A stretch of 64,000 nt of DNA from Legionella sp. (lineage in GTDB: Bacteria; Pseudomonadota; Gammaproteobacteria; Legionellales; Legionellaceae): the NCBI GenBank assembly GCA_031291115.1, contig JARLJQ010000025.1, forward strand, positions 102,269 to 166,268, given 5' to 3'. Shown piece by piece: positions 8,554-17,980 of this stretch. The number at the start of each line of letters is the position of its first letter. Positions within the stretch are counted from its first letter, which is position 1. Made by a program: the position numbers and the translations under genes. The notes below the pieces were generated by a model. The model did no database searches. It had not been told where the DNA came from and was given only the letters and a program-made list of their open reading frames with translations.

Positions 8554-9009
8554 ATGCCCAATCTAAGCCATGAAGCATCAGCACAATACTGGTTTGAATA
8601 CATAGATCCGATGATCTATCGTGTCATCACGTTTATGGAGAGTGTGGAAGACTGGACTTTGGATGGTAACCCCGAATTTGAAGCCGCCATGGAGCAATTA
8701 GGTAAAGAGCTTGACGACATAGAAGGCGTCGATTTAGGGCTTATGGCCGAAGAAGAAAAATTTATTCGTATCGTTGGTAATATTAAGTCAGGAAGAGGGC
8801 TTCGACTACTGCAAGCAATCGATACGGTTCACCCGGGCAGTGCTTCGCGTATTTTAATCCACGCAGAAGAAACCAGTACGGGGAGCCATGATACTGCTGG
8901 AGTTTTTCTTAAACGAAACATAGTATTCGAGCGTTTAAGGTTGTTATCACGCGTTTTTTGCCAATACCGTTTGAAACTTGTTTTACGCGCACTTGAAGGA
9001 GATGAATGA
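8554..9009 (+). CDS. icmW: IcmW, Dot/Icm type IV adaptor (chaperone) protein
   Basis: A 151-aa small, soluble, acidic protein beginning MPNLSHEASAQYWFEYIDPM, clearly IcmW and of the expected length. In L. pneumophila IcmW pairs with IcmS and delivers a subset of effectors to the DotL coupling complex. It has no signal peptide or membrane segment, consistent with a cytoplasmic adaptor. It overlaps icmX by 4 nt (ATGA), so they are co-transcribed. The start is preceded by a weak GAG-containing ribosome site that coincides with a GTAAA direct repeat. Confidence 0.96.
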   Translation: MPNLSHEASAQYWFEYIDPMIYRVITFMESVEDWTLDGNPEFEAAMEQLGKELDDIEGVDLGLMAEEEKFIRIVGNIKSGRGLRLLQAIDTVHPGSASRILIHAEETSTGSHDTAGVFLKRNIVFERLRLLSRVFCQYRLKLVLRALEGDE

Positions 9010-10349
9010 TGAAGCTTTTACCCAAACTGGCCGTACTTAATTTGTTTTGCCTTAGTACGTTACCCGTAATGGCCGATGACACGATGAATCAGTACAATTC
9101 TCAGCAGACCTCGCAAAACACCCAAAATTTAGTGAAATACTTGCTTAATCTAGGTGGTTTTTTAGGTTATGACATCACACAATCGCCCACTGCAAATAAT
9201 AAAACAGTAAGTCAACAACTTCTCAATCCAGCATCAATGCAAGTCATGCAAACCTATATGGTAAATACCTTTTTAGGAGCAATTCCAGTCAACGCATTCA
9301 GTGCAGCACTTGCTTCATTTGTACCTAACACCCTACCCATTGGCAACGCAATTAACCCTTGGGCAAATAATACCTTCAACACACAAAAATTCAGTGATGA
9401 TAAATCGCAGCAACAAGGTAGCGTTTCAGTTAATGCTTTAATAGATCAACAAAATTTTCAACCTGATCCAATAAACCAGGGAGTACTCAATATTTTAGGC
9501 ACGCCCAGTGCGAGTTATTGCATGAATTATGATGGAACGGCATGGACACAAGATTGCCCATTATTGTATGACAATTTAGTATCTGCCAATGTGATAGGCC
9601 CGCTCCCTAGTACTAAGCAGTACTTCACATACAACTACAATCAACAATTTTTAAGTCAACTTAATAGCAATAGCTTATTAGGGCCTTTATTGTACTCAAC
9701 ACAAAGCGCTACCTCAGGCGGTACCTCTAGTGGTGGTGGGAACCAGAAAAATCAAGGATTAACGGCGCAAAACCAGGCACAACAAGCAGCTAATTTTATT
9801 CGTTATGTATCAGGTGGTGTTCTTCCTGCAAAATTACCTAAATTGAAAGACTACGACACGCTTTATACTCAAGCAGTACCGGCTCAAGGAAGCAATGTCT
9901 CTCAAACACAACAAAAAGTAGCCCAAGGTGTTCTAAGTAGTTACCTTGCCAGCTTGCGTACCTATGCCGCACAAACCTCTGTAGGCTTAAGTAACTTGTA
10001 TTTTATTATGTCCAAAAGATTACCACAGGATCAAAGTGGCTCAGGTCAAGCTCAAACAAGTCAGGCTGTGAGCGAATTTAATATGGCGACCTGGAGATTA
10101 TTCAAACCCGATTTAAGCACCAATAATCAATGGATTAATCAAATTAATAATGCATCCCCAGCAACGGTACAAAAAGAAATTGCGACCTTGCTTGCTGAGA
10201 TGAATTATCAAATGTATTTGGACCGTCAAATACAAGAGCGTATTTTGCTGACTAACAGTGTTATGCTGATACAAAATACGGCTGCAGGCCAACCTAATCC
10301 TGATTTCTCAGCAGCAGCGGCTAGTGCAGCAGGTAGCTCCGCACCATAA
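9006..10349 (+). CDS. icmX: IcmX, periplasmic/secreted Dot/Icm protein
   Basis: A 447-aa exported protein. Residues 1-24 form a signal peptide ending VMA before DDTMNQ. The mature part is rich in Gln, Asn, Ser and Ala with low-complexity Gly/Ser around residues 238-247, as in IcmX. The family is required for Dot/Icm function and phagosome remodelling, and a processed form is released by L. pneumophila. The L. pneumophila protein is slightly longer (about 466 aa, from memory). It is the second gene of the icmWX operon and is followed by a clear intrinsic terminator. Confidence 0.93.
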   Translation: MMKLLPKLAVLNLFCLSTLPVMADDTMNQYNSQQTSQNTQNLVKYLLNLGGFLGYDITQSPTANNKTVSQQLLNPASMQVMQTYMVNTFLGAIPVNAFSAALASFVPNTLPIGNAINPWANNTFNTQKFSDDKSQQQGSVSVNALIDQQNFQPDPINQGVLNILGTPSASYCMNYDGTAWTQDCPLLYDNLVSANVIGPLPSTKQYFTYNYNQQFLSQLNSNSLLGPLLYSTQSATSGGTSSGGGNQKNQGLTAQNQAQQAANFIRYVSGGVLPAKLPKLKDYDTLYTQAVPAQGSNVSQTQQKVAQGVLSSYLASLRTYAAQTSVGLSNLYFIMSKRLPQDQSGSGQAQTSQAVSEFNMATWRLFKPDLSTNNQWINQINNASPATVQKEIATLLAEMNYQMYLDRQIQERILLTNSVMLIQNTAAGQPNPDFSAAAASAAGSSAP

Positions 10350-10370
10350 GTTGAACTGTATTCTCTTTAA

Positions 10371-10397
10371 AATGCCCTTTCAAGGGCATTTTTATTT
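10371..10397 (+). terminator. Intrinsic terminator of icmWX
   Basis: The stem AATGCCCT / AGGGCATT (10371-10378, 10383-10390) has a 4-nt loop and is followed by TTTTATTT. The U-tract overlaps the stop codon of the convergent gene on the minus strand. Confidence 0.9.
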
Positions 10398-11960
10398 CCG
10401 CTTATAAAGTAAGTACACATAATCCGTCATTTTCTTTGAGTGGTTAGCAATCCCAGGTACAACTGCCCCGGACTCTAAAGTTCCTACGAGTTGGTATTGG
10501 CGCAAAAATTTATTTTTTTCCAACAAATCCACTAAAAAATCAAGATGTGCTTCGTACAAAGGCTTAACCACAATAACCCAATCCGGCTTAACCTGTTTCT
10601 GTAAATAGGCAGCATACAGTGCCAAATTATTATTATAAGGCGCTTGAGTTAATGCTGCGTTATTCAAACACTGACTGTCGATAAAACGAATATCAGGACG
10701 CGCACTAAAAGGAATAAGACCGATGTCACCCAACAATACCGTAGCTCCGTTACCTGCCTGTGCATTAAGTAATTTGGCAAGCGCCAAACGATTTTGGCTC
10801 CTGGCTTGATAATTTGCTACAGTGACGCGTAGATCAGCAAAATGTGTATCAGGAATAAACAGAAACGTCATCACCATGATCACAAGACTGGTCACCAGTT
10901 TTAAATGCCACGAAGACAACTTAAACTGCCCCAAAAACTGGCTCACCCCTAAAACAGACAAAAGGGTGAATAATGCAAAAGGCCCCAAAAACAAACGCAA
11001 ATGATGAGCAAGAATCGGATCTGCTTTCCACAGCATCAGTGCATAGAGCACTGAAGGCACCCACAGTAATAAGTGCCGACAATCTTTCGACGCTAAAAAA
11101 TAGGGCAGCGCGGCAACAATAAGAGGAATAATCATCCGCAGATAATTCAGATCAACCACAGCAACCTGTCCTTGAACAAAGGCCTTGCAACGGTAACTGT
11201 TTGGAATCCAATGGCCAAAATAAGACAGCCTCCAGATAAAATAAAGCGCATAGGGAAATACAAAGCAGCCAAAGCTAATCAGTCCCCACAAATAAACTTT
11301 TTTATAATCAAACGCTAATTCGTTTAAACGAGATGATCTTACTTGGCAAATAATAAAAAAAGCGACGGGGATTACCCAAATTAATCCTTCAAAACGAGTT
11401 AAGGAAAGCAGCAATAAAGCACTGTTAGCAATAATCCATGCCGAAGTTGATGTTTTTTGTTGCTCAGATGTTGCCGTATACCCAAACGCTGCAGCAACCT
11501 GCCAGATCAATAAGAGAGACAAAGCACAAAAAAAGAGGGACTCCAAGCCACTAACCGTCCACCAAGCCACACCGCTGTAATGACTGAAGAGAAATACGGG
11601 CAATATTGCCAGTAAAGGGCTAAAAAAAAGCCGCCCTAAACGATATAAAAAAATAAGCCCCAAGCCTAAGCTAAACACAGAAATCCATTTCATGGTACAC
11701 ACTAAAGGACATTGTAATTTGATTACTGCAGACGCAATCAAAACCCAAAGAAAATTGGAGTAGCCTTCAACAAGAGGCATGAGCTCATGCCAATACAAAC
11801 CTTTACCATCAGCTAATTGGCGCGCGTAAAGCAAGCTGATATACGCATCATCTGTAGTAAATCCCCACACTACAGATAAAGAAACCATTAAATAATAAAT
11901 ACTGTAAATGCCAAGCAGACTGGCCAGAAACAATTCACTTCGTGATATTAAAGACTTCAA
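10392..11960 (-). CDS. GT-C-like polytopic membrane protein (LphB position)
   Basis: A 522-aa protein with about ten hydrophobic helices and a C-terminal soluble stretch (about residues 385-522). After the first helix it has TTDDAYISL (D37-D38), then LLYARQLADGKGLYW and VEGYSNFLW. This pattern is typical of GT-C glycosyltransferases that use lipid-linked sugars, where the acidic pair after TM1 is catalytic. In L. pneumophila the gene beside icmX is, from memory, called lphB; I leave the symbol blank because that is recall, not sequence proof. It converges on icmX, so it is unlikely to share its regulation. Confidence 0.65.
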   Translation of the reverse strand: MKSLISRSELFLASLLGIYSIYYLMVSLSVVWGFTTDDAYISLLYARQLADGKGLYWHELMPLVEGYSNFLWVLIASAVIKLQCPLVCTMKWISVFSLGLGLIFLYRLGRLFFSPLLAILPVFLFSHYSGVAWWTVSGLESLFFCALSLLLIWQVAAAFGYTATSEQQKTSTSAWIIANSALLLLSLTRFEGLIWVIPVAFFIICQVRSSRLNELAFDYKKVYLWGLISFGCFVFPYALYFIWRLSYFGHWIPNSYRCKAFVQGQVAVVDLNYLRMIIPLIVAALPYFLASKDCRHLLLWVPSVLYALMLWKADPILAHHLRLFLGPFALFTLLSVLGVSQFLGQFKLSSWHLKLVTSLVIMVMTFLFIPDTHFADLRVTVANYQARSQNRLALAKLLNAQAGNGATVLLGDIGLIPFSARPDIRFIDSQCLNNAALTQAPYNNNLALYAAYLQKQVKPDWVIVVKPLYEAHLDFLVDLLEKNKFLRQYQLVGTLESGAVVPGIANHSKKMTDYVYLLYKRK

Positions 11961-12189
11961 AATTCCATGTTCCTCATAGACTTAATTCCGAGCTCAAGAA
12001 TAACTGCAAGACTTAAAACTGTCATCATCAATCATGACAATCGATGTTATAAGCAAAAAAACAGGTGCAAAAAGTGACACATATGATATGATTTCACGCA
12101 AATTGTAACATGTTGTTTTTAACTGAAATTCACCAGTTAAAGCCCCAGGCTTGGATAGCGTATTTTAACCATCAAATTAGCGAATAAAT

Positions 12190-14652
12190 ATGTCTCAAAC
12201 TTATACTTTATACATCAATGGAATGACTTGCGTCAGTTGTAGTGGTACAGTAAAAAAACAACTGGAAAATCAATTATTCCAAAGATTTGTAAGTTTTGAT
12301 GTCGATATCACCACACCCGATCCCAAAAAAACAACTGTAGTTCTTGCTGATGAGTCAACAGAATATTCTCAAGGATGGGAGGAACTAAAAGAATACATCG
12401 AGGACATAGGCTTTAGCTGTGAAGACGTTGACTATCCGTCGATTAATGAACAAGAAGAAAAACCAGACTACTCGCTAAAAAAGCTACTCACCTCACACTG
12501 GTTTCTCGGCACCATAGGATGCATTGCAGGAGCCGCCGTGTTGATTGCATTCCTGGCTGCCGGCGCGCTCCCAATGAGCGCCATGATAGCGATTGCGGGC
12601 TTTAGCACCGTCTTAACTCTGATATTGGGTGCCCATTCCTATTATGATGCCTGGTCCAAATGGCGTAAAACATCAACCTTAACCATGGACAGTCTGTTTG
12701 CATTGAGTACCGCAGCTATATTAATCGTCTCAATTGCCTCCTTATTTATCCCTGGTTTGCCCATGATGTTTGACGCCGGCTTATTAATTTATGGTTTTAG
12801 GCATATTGGTATTGCCATTGAAGACTCCATCAAAGCAAAAATCAGCTCCGCAAAATTTCAAGACAGAGCGCCAAAAACCGTACGCTTAAAAACACTAAAT
12901 GGCTTTGAAAATACGGCATTGAAACACATCAAGGCCAACGATCTGATTATTGTCCAACCTGGAGAAATCATTCCTCTGGATGGGATTTGCGAAGAAGAAA
13001 CTTCAGTCTACAAAACCATTATTACGGGTGATATTTTACCGCGCTCAGTACTTGCTCAAAAAGCGGTGTTGGCAGGAATGCGACTTGCCGAAAATGCACA
13101 CCCTCTCACACTTCGCGTCAGCAAAACGTACCAAGAATCCTATCTGGCGCGTCTGGATAAAGGAATTGAAAAAGCCTCTCAGGAGAAAGCACCCATTGAG
13201 CTGCAAACCGGAAAGCTTCTCGGTTATTTTATCCCAGCCGTACTTGCTCTGGCAGTTATCTCAGGCATCGCTGTGGGTATTTTTTTCACCCCCGCCCTAG
13301 CCATCCAATGTGCTGTGTCTGTTTTGGTGAGTGCTTGTCCTTGTACTCTAGGCTTAATTACCCCTCTAGCAGTTAAAACTGGAATGCACAAAGCAGCAGA
13401 ACATGGAGTGCAATTTAAAAGTGCCAAAACATTACAACAAGCGGAACAAATCGATACCGTAATTTTTGATTTAAATGGTACTTTAACTACAGGAATACCA
13501 AAGGTGACGCAACTTGGCCTGTTAGGTCATGGCGAATTGTCTGAATCCGAGCTAATGGCCTATTGTGCTGCCCTGGAAAAAGACTCAGCGCACCCCATTG
13601 GCAAAGCCATTTATTCTTATGCTCAAGCAAAAAACCCGCAAACACAGCAAGTAACTCAATTGAATGCCCAACACCATTCAGGAATCACCGGTAAAATACT
13701 CGAAAATAATTATACTCTGGGCAGCAAAACCCTCATGCAGCAACAAGGAATTACACTGCCTGAAACACAACAACTACCCGATCTATCGGCTGGCGATCAT
13801 CTAATCTATATCGCCCGTAACAAGGCAGTCATAGGCTTTATGGTGTTGACTGATCCGCTGCGCAACGATGCGTATCAAACAATTAATACATTAAAAGCGA
13901 TGGGCAAAGAAATCCACCTTTGTACTGGAGCAGATAAGGAAACAGCTGCTCGCTATGCACAAGTACTTGGTATAACAACGATTTACGCTGAATGTGTTGC
14001 TAAATCAAAAACAAAACACATTAAAACGGTGAGAAACAGTGGCAAATTAGTCGCAATGATTGGAGATGCTGCAAATGATGCACAAGCATTCGCGGCAAGT
14101 AATTTCAGCATCGCAATTGCCTCTAATGGCAGCGATGACATAACTCAACAACAAGCCGACGCCGTGGTATACACTGAAACCTTATCCCCAATAATCTCAG
14201 CCTTTGCCATCTCCAAGCAAACTGTAGCCAATATTAAGCAAAATCTATACATGAGCCTTGGTTATAATCTGGGAGCCATTCTTATTTCTGGAGGCTTATT
14301 ACTCGCCATAGGCTTAACGCTCAACCCTGCTGTGGGTGTAACCTTAATGATTGTCCAAGCGTGTCTTATCATGCTAAATGTATACCGCTTTAAAAAACAA
14401 CCCTTAGAACATCTGCAAAAAAAGCAAAAGACCAATCAAGAAGAGGTTTCAGAGGTTTATACGTCACATCAGACAATGAACCAGCATTTATCTGCCAGCC
14501 CTAAGATTGCGCCAAATACAACGCCCGTACAAAATAAATCAGCCTCACTCTCTTTTTGGACTTGTTGTAGTCCTGAAGAGAATGAGGCTGAAACGACTCC
14601 AGATGTGAGTCAGGAAGTACCCCCCAGCTTATTGGCAAGTACAGCTAGGTGA
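12190..14652 (+). CDS. P1B-type (copper-like) ATPase with altered catalytic motifs
   Basis: An 820-aa protein. It has an N-terminal heavy-metal domain with M-T-C-V-S-C (C14, C17), membrane helices from about residue 100, and the transport motif CPC at 383-385, as in copper P1B ATPases. SAHPIGK marks the nucleotide domain. The phosphorylation motif reads DLNGT (D427) instead of DKTGT. The actuator motif is TGDI (279-282) rather than TGES, and the hinge is GDAAND (625-630) rather than GDGxND. The nucleophilic Asp and the CPC are kept, so it may be slow, repurposed or inactive. A tail of about 75 residues after the last helix, rich in Gln, Ser and Glu, is unusual. Confidence 0.85.
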   Translation: MSQTYTLYINGMTCVSCSGTVKKQLENQLFQRFVSFDVDITTPDPKKTTVVLADESTEYSQGWEELKEYIEDIGFSCEDVDYPSINEQEEKPDYSLKKLLTSHWFLGTIGCIAGAAVLIAFLAAGALPMSAMIAIAGFSTVLTLILGAHSYYDAWSKWRKTSTLTMDSLFALSTAAILIVSIASLFIPGLPMMFDAGLLIYGFRHIGIAIEDSIKAKISSAKFQDRAPKTVRLKTLNGFENTALKHIKANDLIIVQPGEIIPLDGICEEETSVYKTIITGDILPRSVLAQKAVLAGMRLAENAHPLTLRVSKTYQESYLARLDKGIEKASQEKAPIELQTGKLLGYFIPAVLALAVISGIAVGIFFTPALAIQCAVSVLVSACPCTLGLITPLAVKTGMHKAAEHGVQFKSAKTLQQAEQIDTVIFDLNGTLTTGIPKVTQLGLLGHGELSESELMAYCAALEKDSAHPIGKAIYSYAQAKNPQTQQVTQLNAQHHSGITGKILENNYTLGSKTLMQQQGITLPETQQLPDLSAGDHLIYIARNKAVIGFMVLTDPLRNDAYQTINTLKAMGKEIHLCTGADKETAARYAQVLGITTIYAECVAKSKTKHIKTVRNSGKLVAMIGDAANDAQAFAASNFSIAIASNGSDDITQQQADAVVYTETLSPIISAFAISKQTVANIKQNLYMSLGYNLGAILISGGLLLAIGLTLNPAVGVTLMIVQACLIMLNVYRFKKQPLEHLQKKQKTNQEEVSEVYTSHQTMNQHLSASPKIAPNTTPVQNKSASLSFWTCCSPEENEAETTPDVSQEVPPSLLASTAR

Positions 14653-15141
14653 AGCAGTACCGTCTTTACACATTTGATGACCTTTAGCTTTATTACACGA
14701 AGCTACGCCACCATGACGTGAACAACACCCTTTAGCACTAGTGCTGCTGCTTGGTGTTGTTGTTGTAGTTGATTTTCCACCCCACCAGCTGCTTTTTGGT
14801 TTCGTTGTAGTAGTTGGAGTAGTGCTTTTTGTCGCTGCAGGAGCCGTTTTCACAGCTTTAGGTTTCGCTTTAGTTGCTGGAGCGGTTGTAGCTGGAGCTG
14901 CTGTTGTTTCCGGAGTCTTGGCTTTCTTTTTAGTAGTTTTTGGAATAGCGCAAGTACACGTTGGCGAAGCAGTACCGTCTTTACACATCTGGTGACCAGT
15001 CGATTTATTACATGAAGCAACACCACCATGACCCGCGCAACATGCAGCATAAGCGCCTGCTAATGGGCTGGCAAATAAAAATAACGCAATAACCAGTTGG
15101 TTTAAACTTCTGAATCTAAAGGTCAAATTTGTGTTTTTCAT
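14629..15141 (-). CDS. Secreted protein with two Cys-rich repeats and Thr/Ala/Lys linker
   Basis: A 170-aa protein. Start 15141 is chosen for GGAG 6 nt upstream. Residues 1-32 are a signal peptide ending AGAYA. The mature protein has two copies of CCxxHGGVASCNK...GHQMCKDGTASPxCTC, one right after the cleavage site and one at the extreme C-terminus. A low-complexity Thr/Ala/Pro/Lys linker with a central SSWWGGKS joins them. Each repeat has six Cys plus a His, suited to disulfides or metal binding. The final 24 bp overlap tail-to-tail with the P-ATPase gene. Function unknown; a periplasmic or surface metal-binding role would fit its neighbour but is inference. Confidence 0.75.
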   Translation of the reverse strand: MKNTNLTFRFRSLNQLVIALFLFASPLAGAYAACCAGHGGVASCNKSTGHQMCKDGTASPTCTCAIPKTTKKKAKTPETTAAPATTAPATKAKPKAVKTAPAATKSTTPTTTTKPKSSWWGGKSTTTTTPSSSTSAKGCCSRHGGVASCNKAKGHQMCKDGTASPSCTCQ

Positions 15142-15398
15142 TTGGAACTCCATATCCGTGATTGACATTGTTTAATATAGACTACATTTTGTAGTAATTG
15201 CATAAATTTTATATAAATAAAATGTTTTTTTTCACCTATCCCCGGAAAAACCGCGTCACTACTTTGTCTCATAGCGTACTTCCATAACAGCAAACAGAGA
15301 AAAAATTTTGCAAAGTAAAAAATAATCTATTGCTTAATATTTGCTAAGCTAAGTAATTGGGACATTCATTTACTGGATTTATTTCAGGAGAAATAATC

Positions 15399-16193
15399 AT
15401 GGACTTACAACTAAAAAACAAAACGGCTTTAGTGACGGGCTCTACTGTAGGAATTGGTTTTGCTATTGCAGAGCTATTAGCAGAAGAAGGAGCTACCGTA
15501 CTAATTAATGGCCGCTCAAAAGCACGTGTACAGCAAGCAATGGAACAGATAAAAGAAAAAAATCCCGACGCGCGTTTAATTGCAGCGCCGGCCGATTTAA
15601 GTAATCCTGCAGAAATCAAAGCACTGATCCAGCACCAGCCTATCGTCGATATTCTGGTAAATAATGTGGGGATTTATGAGGTAAAACCTTTTTTAGAAAT
15701 TTCCGATGAAGAATGGGCGTATCTTTTTGATGTGAATGTAATGAGTGGCATTCGTTTAAGTCGTCACTATCTGGTACCCATGCTGAAACAAAATTGGGGC
15801 AGGATTATTTTTATTTCCAGCGAATCAGGCTTGCAAATTCCTCCAGAAATGGTGCATTACGGCATGAGTAAAACAGCACAATTAGCCATTGCCCGTGGTA
15901 TTGCAGAATCTGTAGCAGGAACGCAAATCACCGTTAATTCTGTCCTTCCAGGCCCGACACGTAGCGAAGGCGTCACACAATTTGTTAAAGAGGTAGGTAA
16001 GGAACAAAATAAATCACCCGCACAAATTGAAAAAGAATTTTTCGAAACCATGAGGCCATCATCCCTGCTCAAACGCTTCACAGCCCCTGAGGAAATTGCG
16101 GCAATGGTTGCCTTTTTATGCAGCCCATTAGCTTCTGCGACCAATGGCGCATCCGTCAGGGTTGATGGCGGCGTAATCCGCTCCATTGCCTAA
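15399..16193 (+). CDS. Short-chain dehydrogenase/reductase (SDR)
   Basis: 264 aa from ATG 15399, preceded by CAGGAGA about 8 nt upstream; the longer frame from 15357 is less likely. It shows the classical SDR fingerprint: TGSTVGIG for NAD(P) binding, NNVGIYE, ISSESG with the catalytic Ser, YGMSK with the catalytic Tyr and Lys, and VLPGPTRSEG after it. Members reduce or oxidise hydroxyl/carbonyl groups on small substrates; the substrate here cannot be read. It stands alone between a minus-strand secreted protein and the HAD cluster. Confidence 0.9.
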   Translation: MDLQLKNKTALVTGSTVGIGFAIAELLAEEGATVLINGRSKARVQQAMEQIKEKNPDARLIAAPADLSNPAEIKALIQHQPIVDILVNNVGIYEVKPFLEISDEEWAYLFDVNVMSGIRLSRHYLVPMLKQNWGRIIFISSESGLQIPPEMVHYGMSKTAQLAIARGIAESVAGTQITVNSVLPGPTRSEGVTQFVKEVGKEQNKSPAQIEKEFFETMRPSSLLKRFTAPEEIAAMVAFLCSPLASATNGASVRVDGGVIRSIA

Positions 16194-16223
16194 AGTCTAC
16201 TATTTGGGCCCACATAGGCCGAT

Positions 16224-17021
16224 TTAAACGCCTTGGCTAGGGCCTGAATGACTCGCGGACAAAACCTCTCTATCTTGATGTGCCTTACGATTGCAAGGGC
16301 AAAAAAAGCCTCCTAAGGATGGACTACTCTTAGATCGAGACAGTTGTTTTGGGGTAACACTAGAACTGGAACTCAAGCTCGGCTCCGGTGTTTTTTCAAT
16401 ATCAATGCTGACGAACTGTTCTTTTCCATCTAACTTAGTTTCTTTTTCCACACCAGAAGCCAATGCCGCTAAGGCTATGTCATAAAATCCAACATCTTTC
16501 GCCCATACCGCATTTACATTAATTTTAGGTGCATTAACCCGGCAAGAGTGCACATGACCTGGGTTGTCATCAACCAAGATGATATGTTTGTCTTTTAACT
16601 CAGGGGTATGCTCAGTAAGCATTTGCAAACGAGAACATTTATCCATCTGGCGAATTATTAGGCGCTCAACACCAAATATTCGACTGTCAATTTCGGGAGA
16701 ATGAAAATGACGACTATCACATAGTTTTTGCCGAACAGCTTCCGATAGATTCAGTGCATTCGCCAATACATATACCACGCCAGGACTCCAGTCTCCCGCA
16801 GTAAGAATGATCACGCCATCATATTTTGTACAGGCTTCCTCAATTAACTTGGCAAGTTTTTCGGGATTAATAATATAGAAATCAATCAATATACTCTGAT
16901 CAGCACCAACCAAAGCACTCTGATAGGTCTGCGCTGATAAAGAATGAGACTTGTTCATAAAACGCAGATCGTTAAAATTAACAAGCGTAGTAAGATCTAG
17001 ATCTAAAGCTAGAATAGGCAT
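16224..17021 (-). CDS. HAD-fold protein, paralogue 1 of 3
   Basis: A 265-aa protein with DLDLT (D7, D9, T11) as HAD motif I, VIILTAGDW as motif II and ILVDDNPGH as motif IV. These residues are the minimum for an Asp-nucleophile phosphatase. Residues 1 to about 190 align by eye with the genes at 17173 and 17981 (VNIINPEQ-like strand, YDGVIILTAG, FHSPEIDSRIF, MDKCSRLQML). The C-terminal 60 residues are different: Ser-rich with a CPC. There is no signal peptide. The substrate is unknown. Tandem divergence beside Dot/Icm genes suggests an effector family, but this member has no clear translocation signal. Confidence 0.65.
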   Translation of the reverse strand: MPILALDLDLTTLVNFNDLRFMNKSHSLSAQTYQSALVGADQSILIDFYIINPEKLAKLIEEACTKYDGVIILTAGDWSPGVVYVLANALNLSEAVRQKLCDSRHFHSPEIDSRIFGVERLIIRQMDKCSRLQMLTEHTPELKDKHIILVDDNPGHVHSCRVNAPKINVNAVWAKDVGFYDIALAALASGVEKETKLDGKEQFVSIDIEKTPEPSLSSSSSVTPKQLSRSKSSPSLGGFFCPCNRKAHQDREVLSASHSGPSQGV

Positions 17022-17172
17022 ATTAAGATCCTTGGTTACGTATTAGCTACAGCATTATGAATGCAAATAAATCACCATCATCATACGATGAATTAATGTT
17101 CCTGATTTATTGCAAAAATGCACGTCAATCTATCAAGATACCATAGAAAAAGTGATTTGCAAGAGAGTAAAT

Positions 17173-17880
17173 CTATGCGGGTGGAGAGAAAACATCATTT
17201 GGAACGTTCAATGGAGCTGAGTCTAACTTTCTGTGTTTAAAAAAACGATTAGCATCATCAGGCTTGTTTTCTTTGTTTTTTAATAGCGTTTCTTGTTTTT
17301 TACCTTGTTCCAAGGCAGCCAGAGTGTGTTGATAAAAATCCTGTTCCGCTGTATCTGTAGTCGCTAAAACAGCGCCTATCATCGTATTATCAGAGGCGTT
17401 CAAAACAGAATTCACATGCATTGGATGATCATCAAGTAACACTAAAAACAATTCTTTTAATTCAGGGTAGTGATTAATAAGCATTTGCAGACGGGTGTAT
17501 TTATCCATATCACGAAGTTTCATAGGATCAATATTGAATAATTTACTGTCTGTCAGGACCGAATGAAAACGACAATTTTTAAATTTTGCTGCCGTCTCCT
17601 CTGATAGATCTAAATATTCTTCTAAAAGCTCGCGGATACTTGGATCCCAAAAGCCTGCGGTAAGTATTATTACACCATCATATTTTGTGCACGCGGCATT
17701 AATCAGCTCAGAAATTTGTTCCGGATTAATAATATTAACGCTCGTTTTATACACGATAGAATCATAGCAGGCCGTTGCTCCAGCTATATCAGAGGACATG
17801 GCGTGTATCGAATCGATATTCTCAGCGTGCGACTTTATAACAAATACTGTTTCATCGAGATCTAAAACTAAAATAGGCAT
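17173..17880 (-). CDS. HAD-fold protein, paralogue 2 of 3
   Basis: 235 aa from the ATG at 17880, chosen because the paralogues also begin MP(I/V)L and because the extension to 17964 would cross the promoter element. HAD motifs are DLDET (D7, D9, T11), VIILTAGFW and LVLLDDHPMH. It is most similar to the gene at 17981, sharing NIINPEQ, YDGV(I/L)ILT, LFNI and TMIGAVLA(T/A)TD. The tail is charged and ends DVFSPPA, with no CaaX box. GGAG (17892-17895) lies upstream. A 15-nt promoter-like block at 17932 is shared with the third paralogue. Predicted phosphatase-fold protein; target unknown. Confidence 0.65.
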   Translation of the reverse strand: MPILVLDLDETVFVIKSHAENIDSIHAMSSDIAGATACYDSIVYKTSVNIINPEQISELINAACTKYDGVIILTAGFWDPSIRELLEEYLDLSEETAAKFKNCRFHSVLTDSKLFNIDPMKLRDMDKYTRLQMLINHYPELKELFLVLLDDHPMHVNSVLNASDNTMIGAVLATTDTAEQDFYQHTLAALEQGKKQETLLKNKENKPDDANRFFKHRKLDSAPLNVPNDVFSPPA

Positions 17881-17931
17881 AAATTGGTATTCGCAAATAT
17901 TAAGGAGTAAAAAGCTCATATATTGAGCATC

Positions 17932-17946
17932 AGTATACCCTATTTT
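17932..17946 (-). promoter_or_regulatory. Promoter-like block shared by paralogues 2 and 3
   Basis: On the minus strand the 15-nt AAAATAGGGTATACT contains a good -10 (TATACT). The identical 15 nt recurs at 18828-18842 upstream of the third paralogue. It lies about 52 nt before the start codon. No convincing -35 was found. Confidence 0.5.
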
Positions 17947-17980
17947 TAGGCAAAAATTAGCCACTTTGATAAAAAAACAA

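Noticed and set aside
7986..8603. Longer 205-codon form of IcmV
   Set aside because: It would overlap icmW and its promoter region; the 151-residue form from 8441 matches the expected family length.
14741..14995. Plus-strand 84-codon frame rich in Val, Gly and Ala
   Set aside because: It is the exact antisense of the Thr/Ala/Lys linker of the secreted Cys-repeat gene, which has a signal peptide and ribosome site.
17173..17880. CaaX box on the other HAD paralogues
   Set aside because: Paralogue 2 ends SPPA and paralogue 1 ends SQGV; only the third has Cys at the -4 position.
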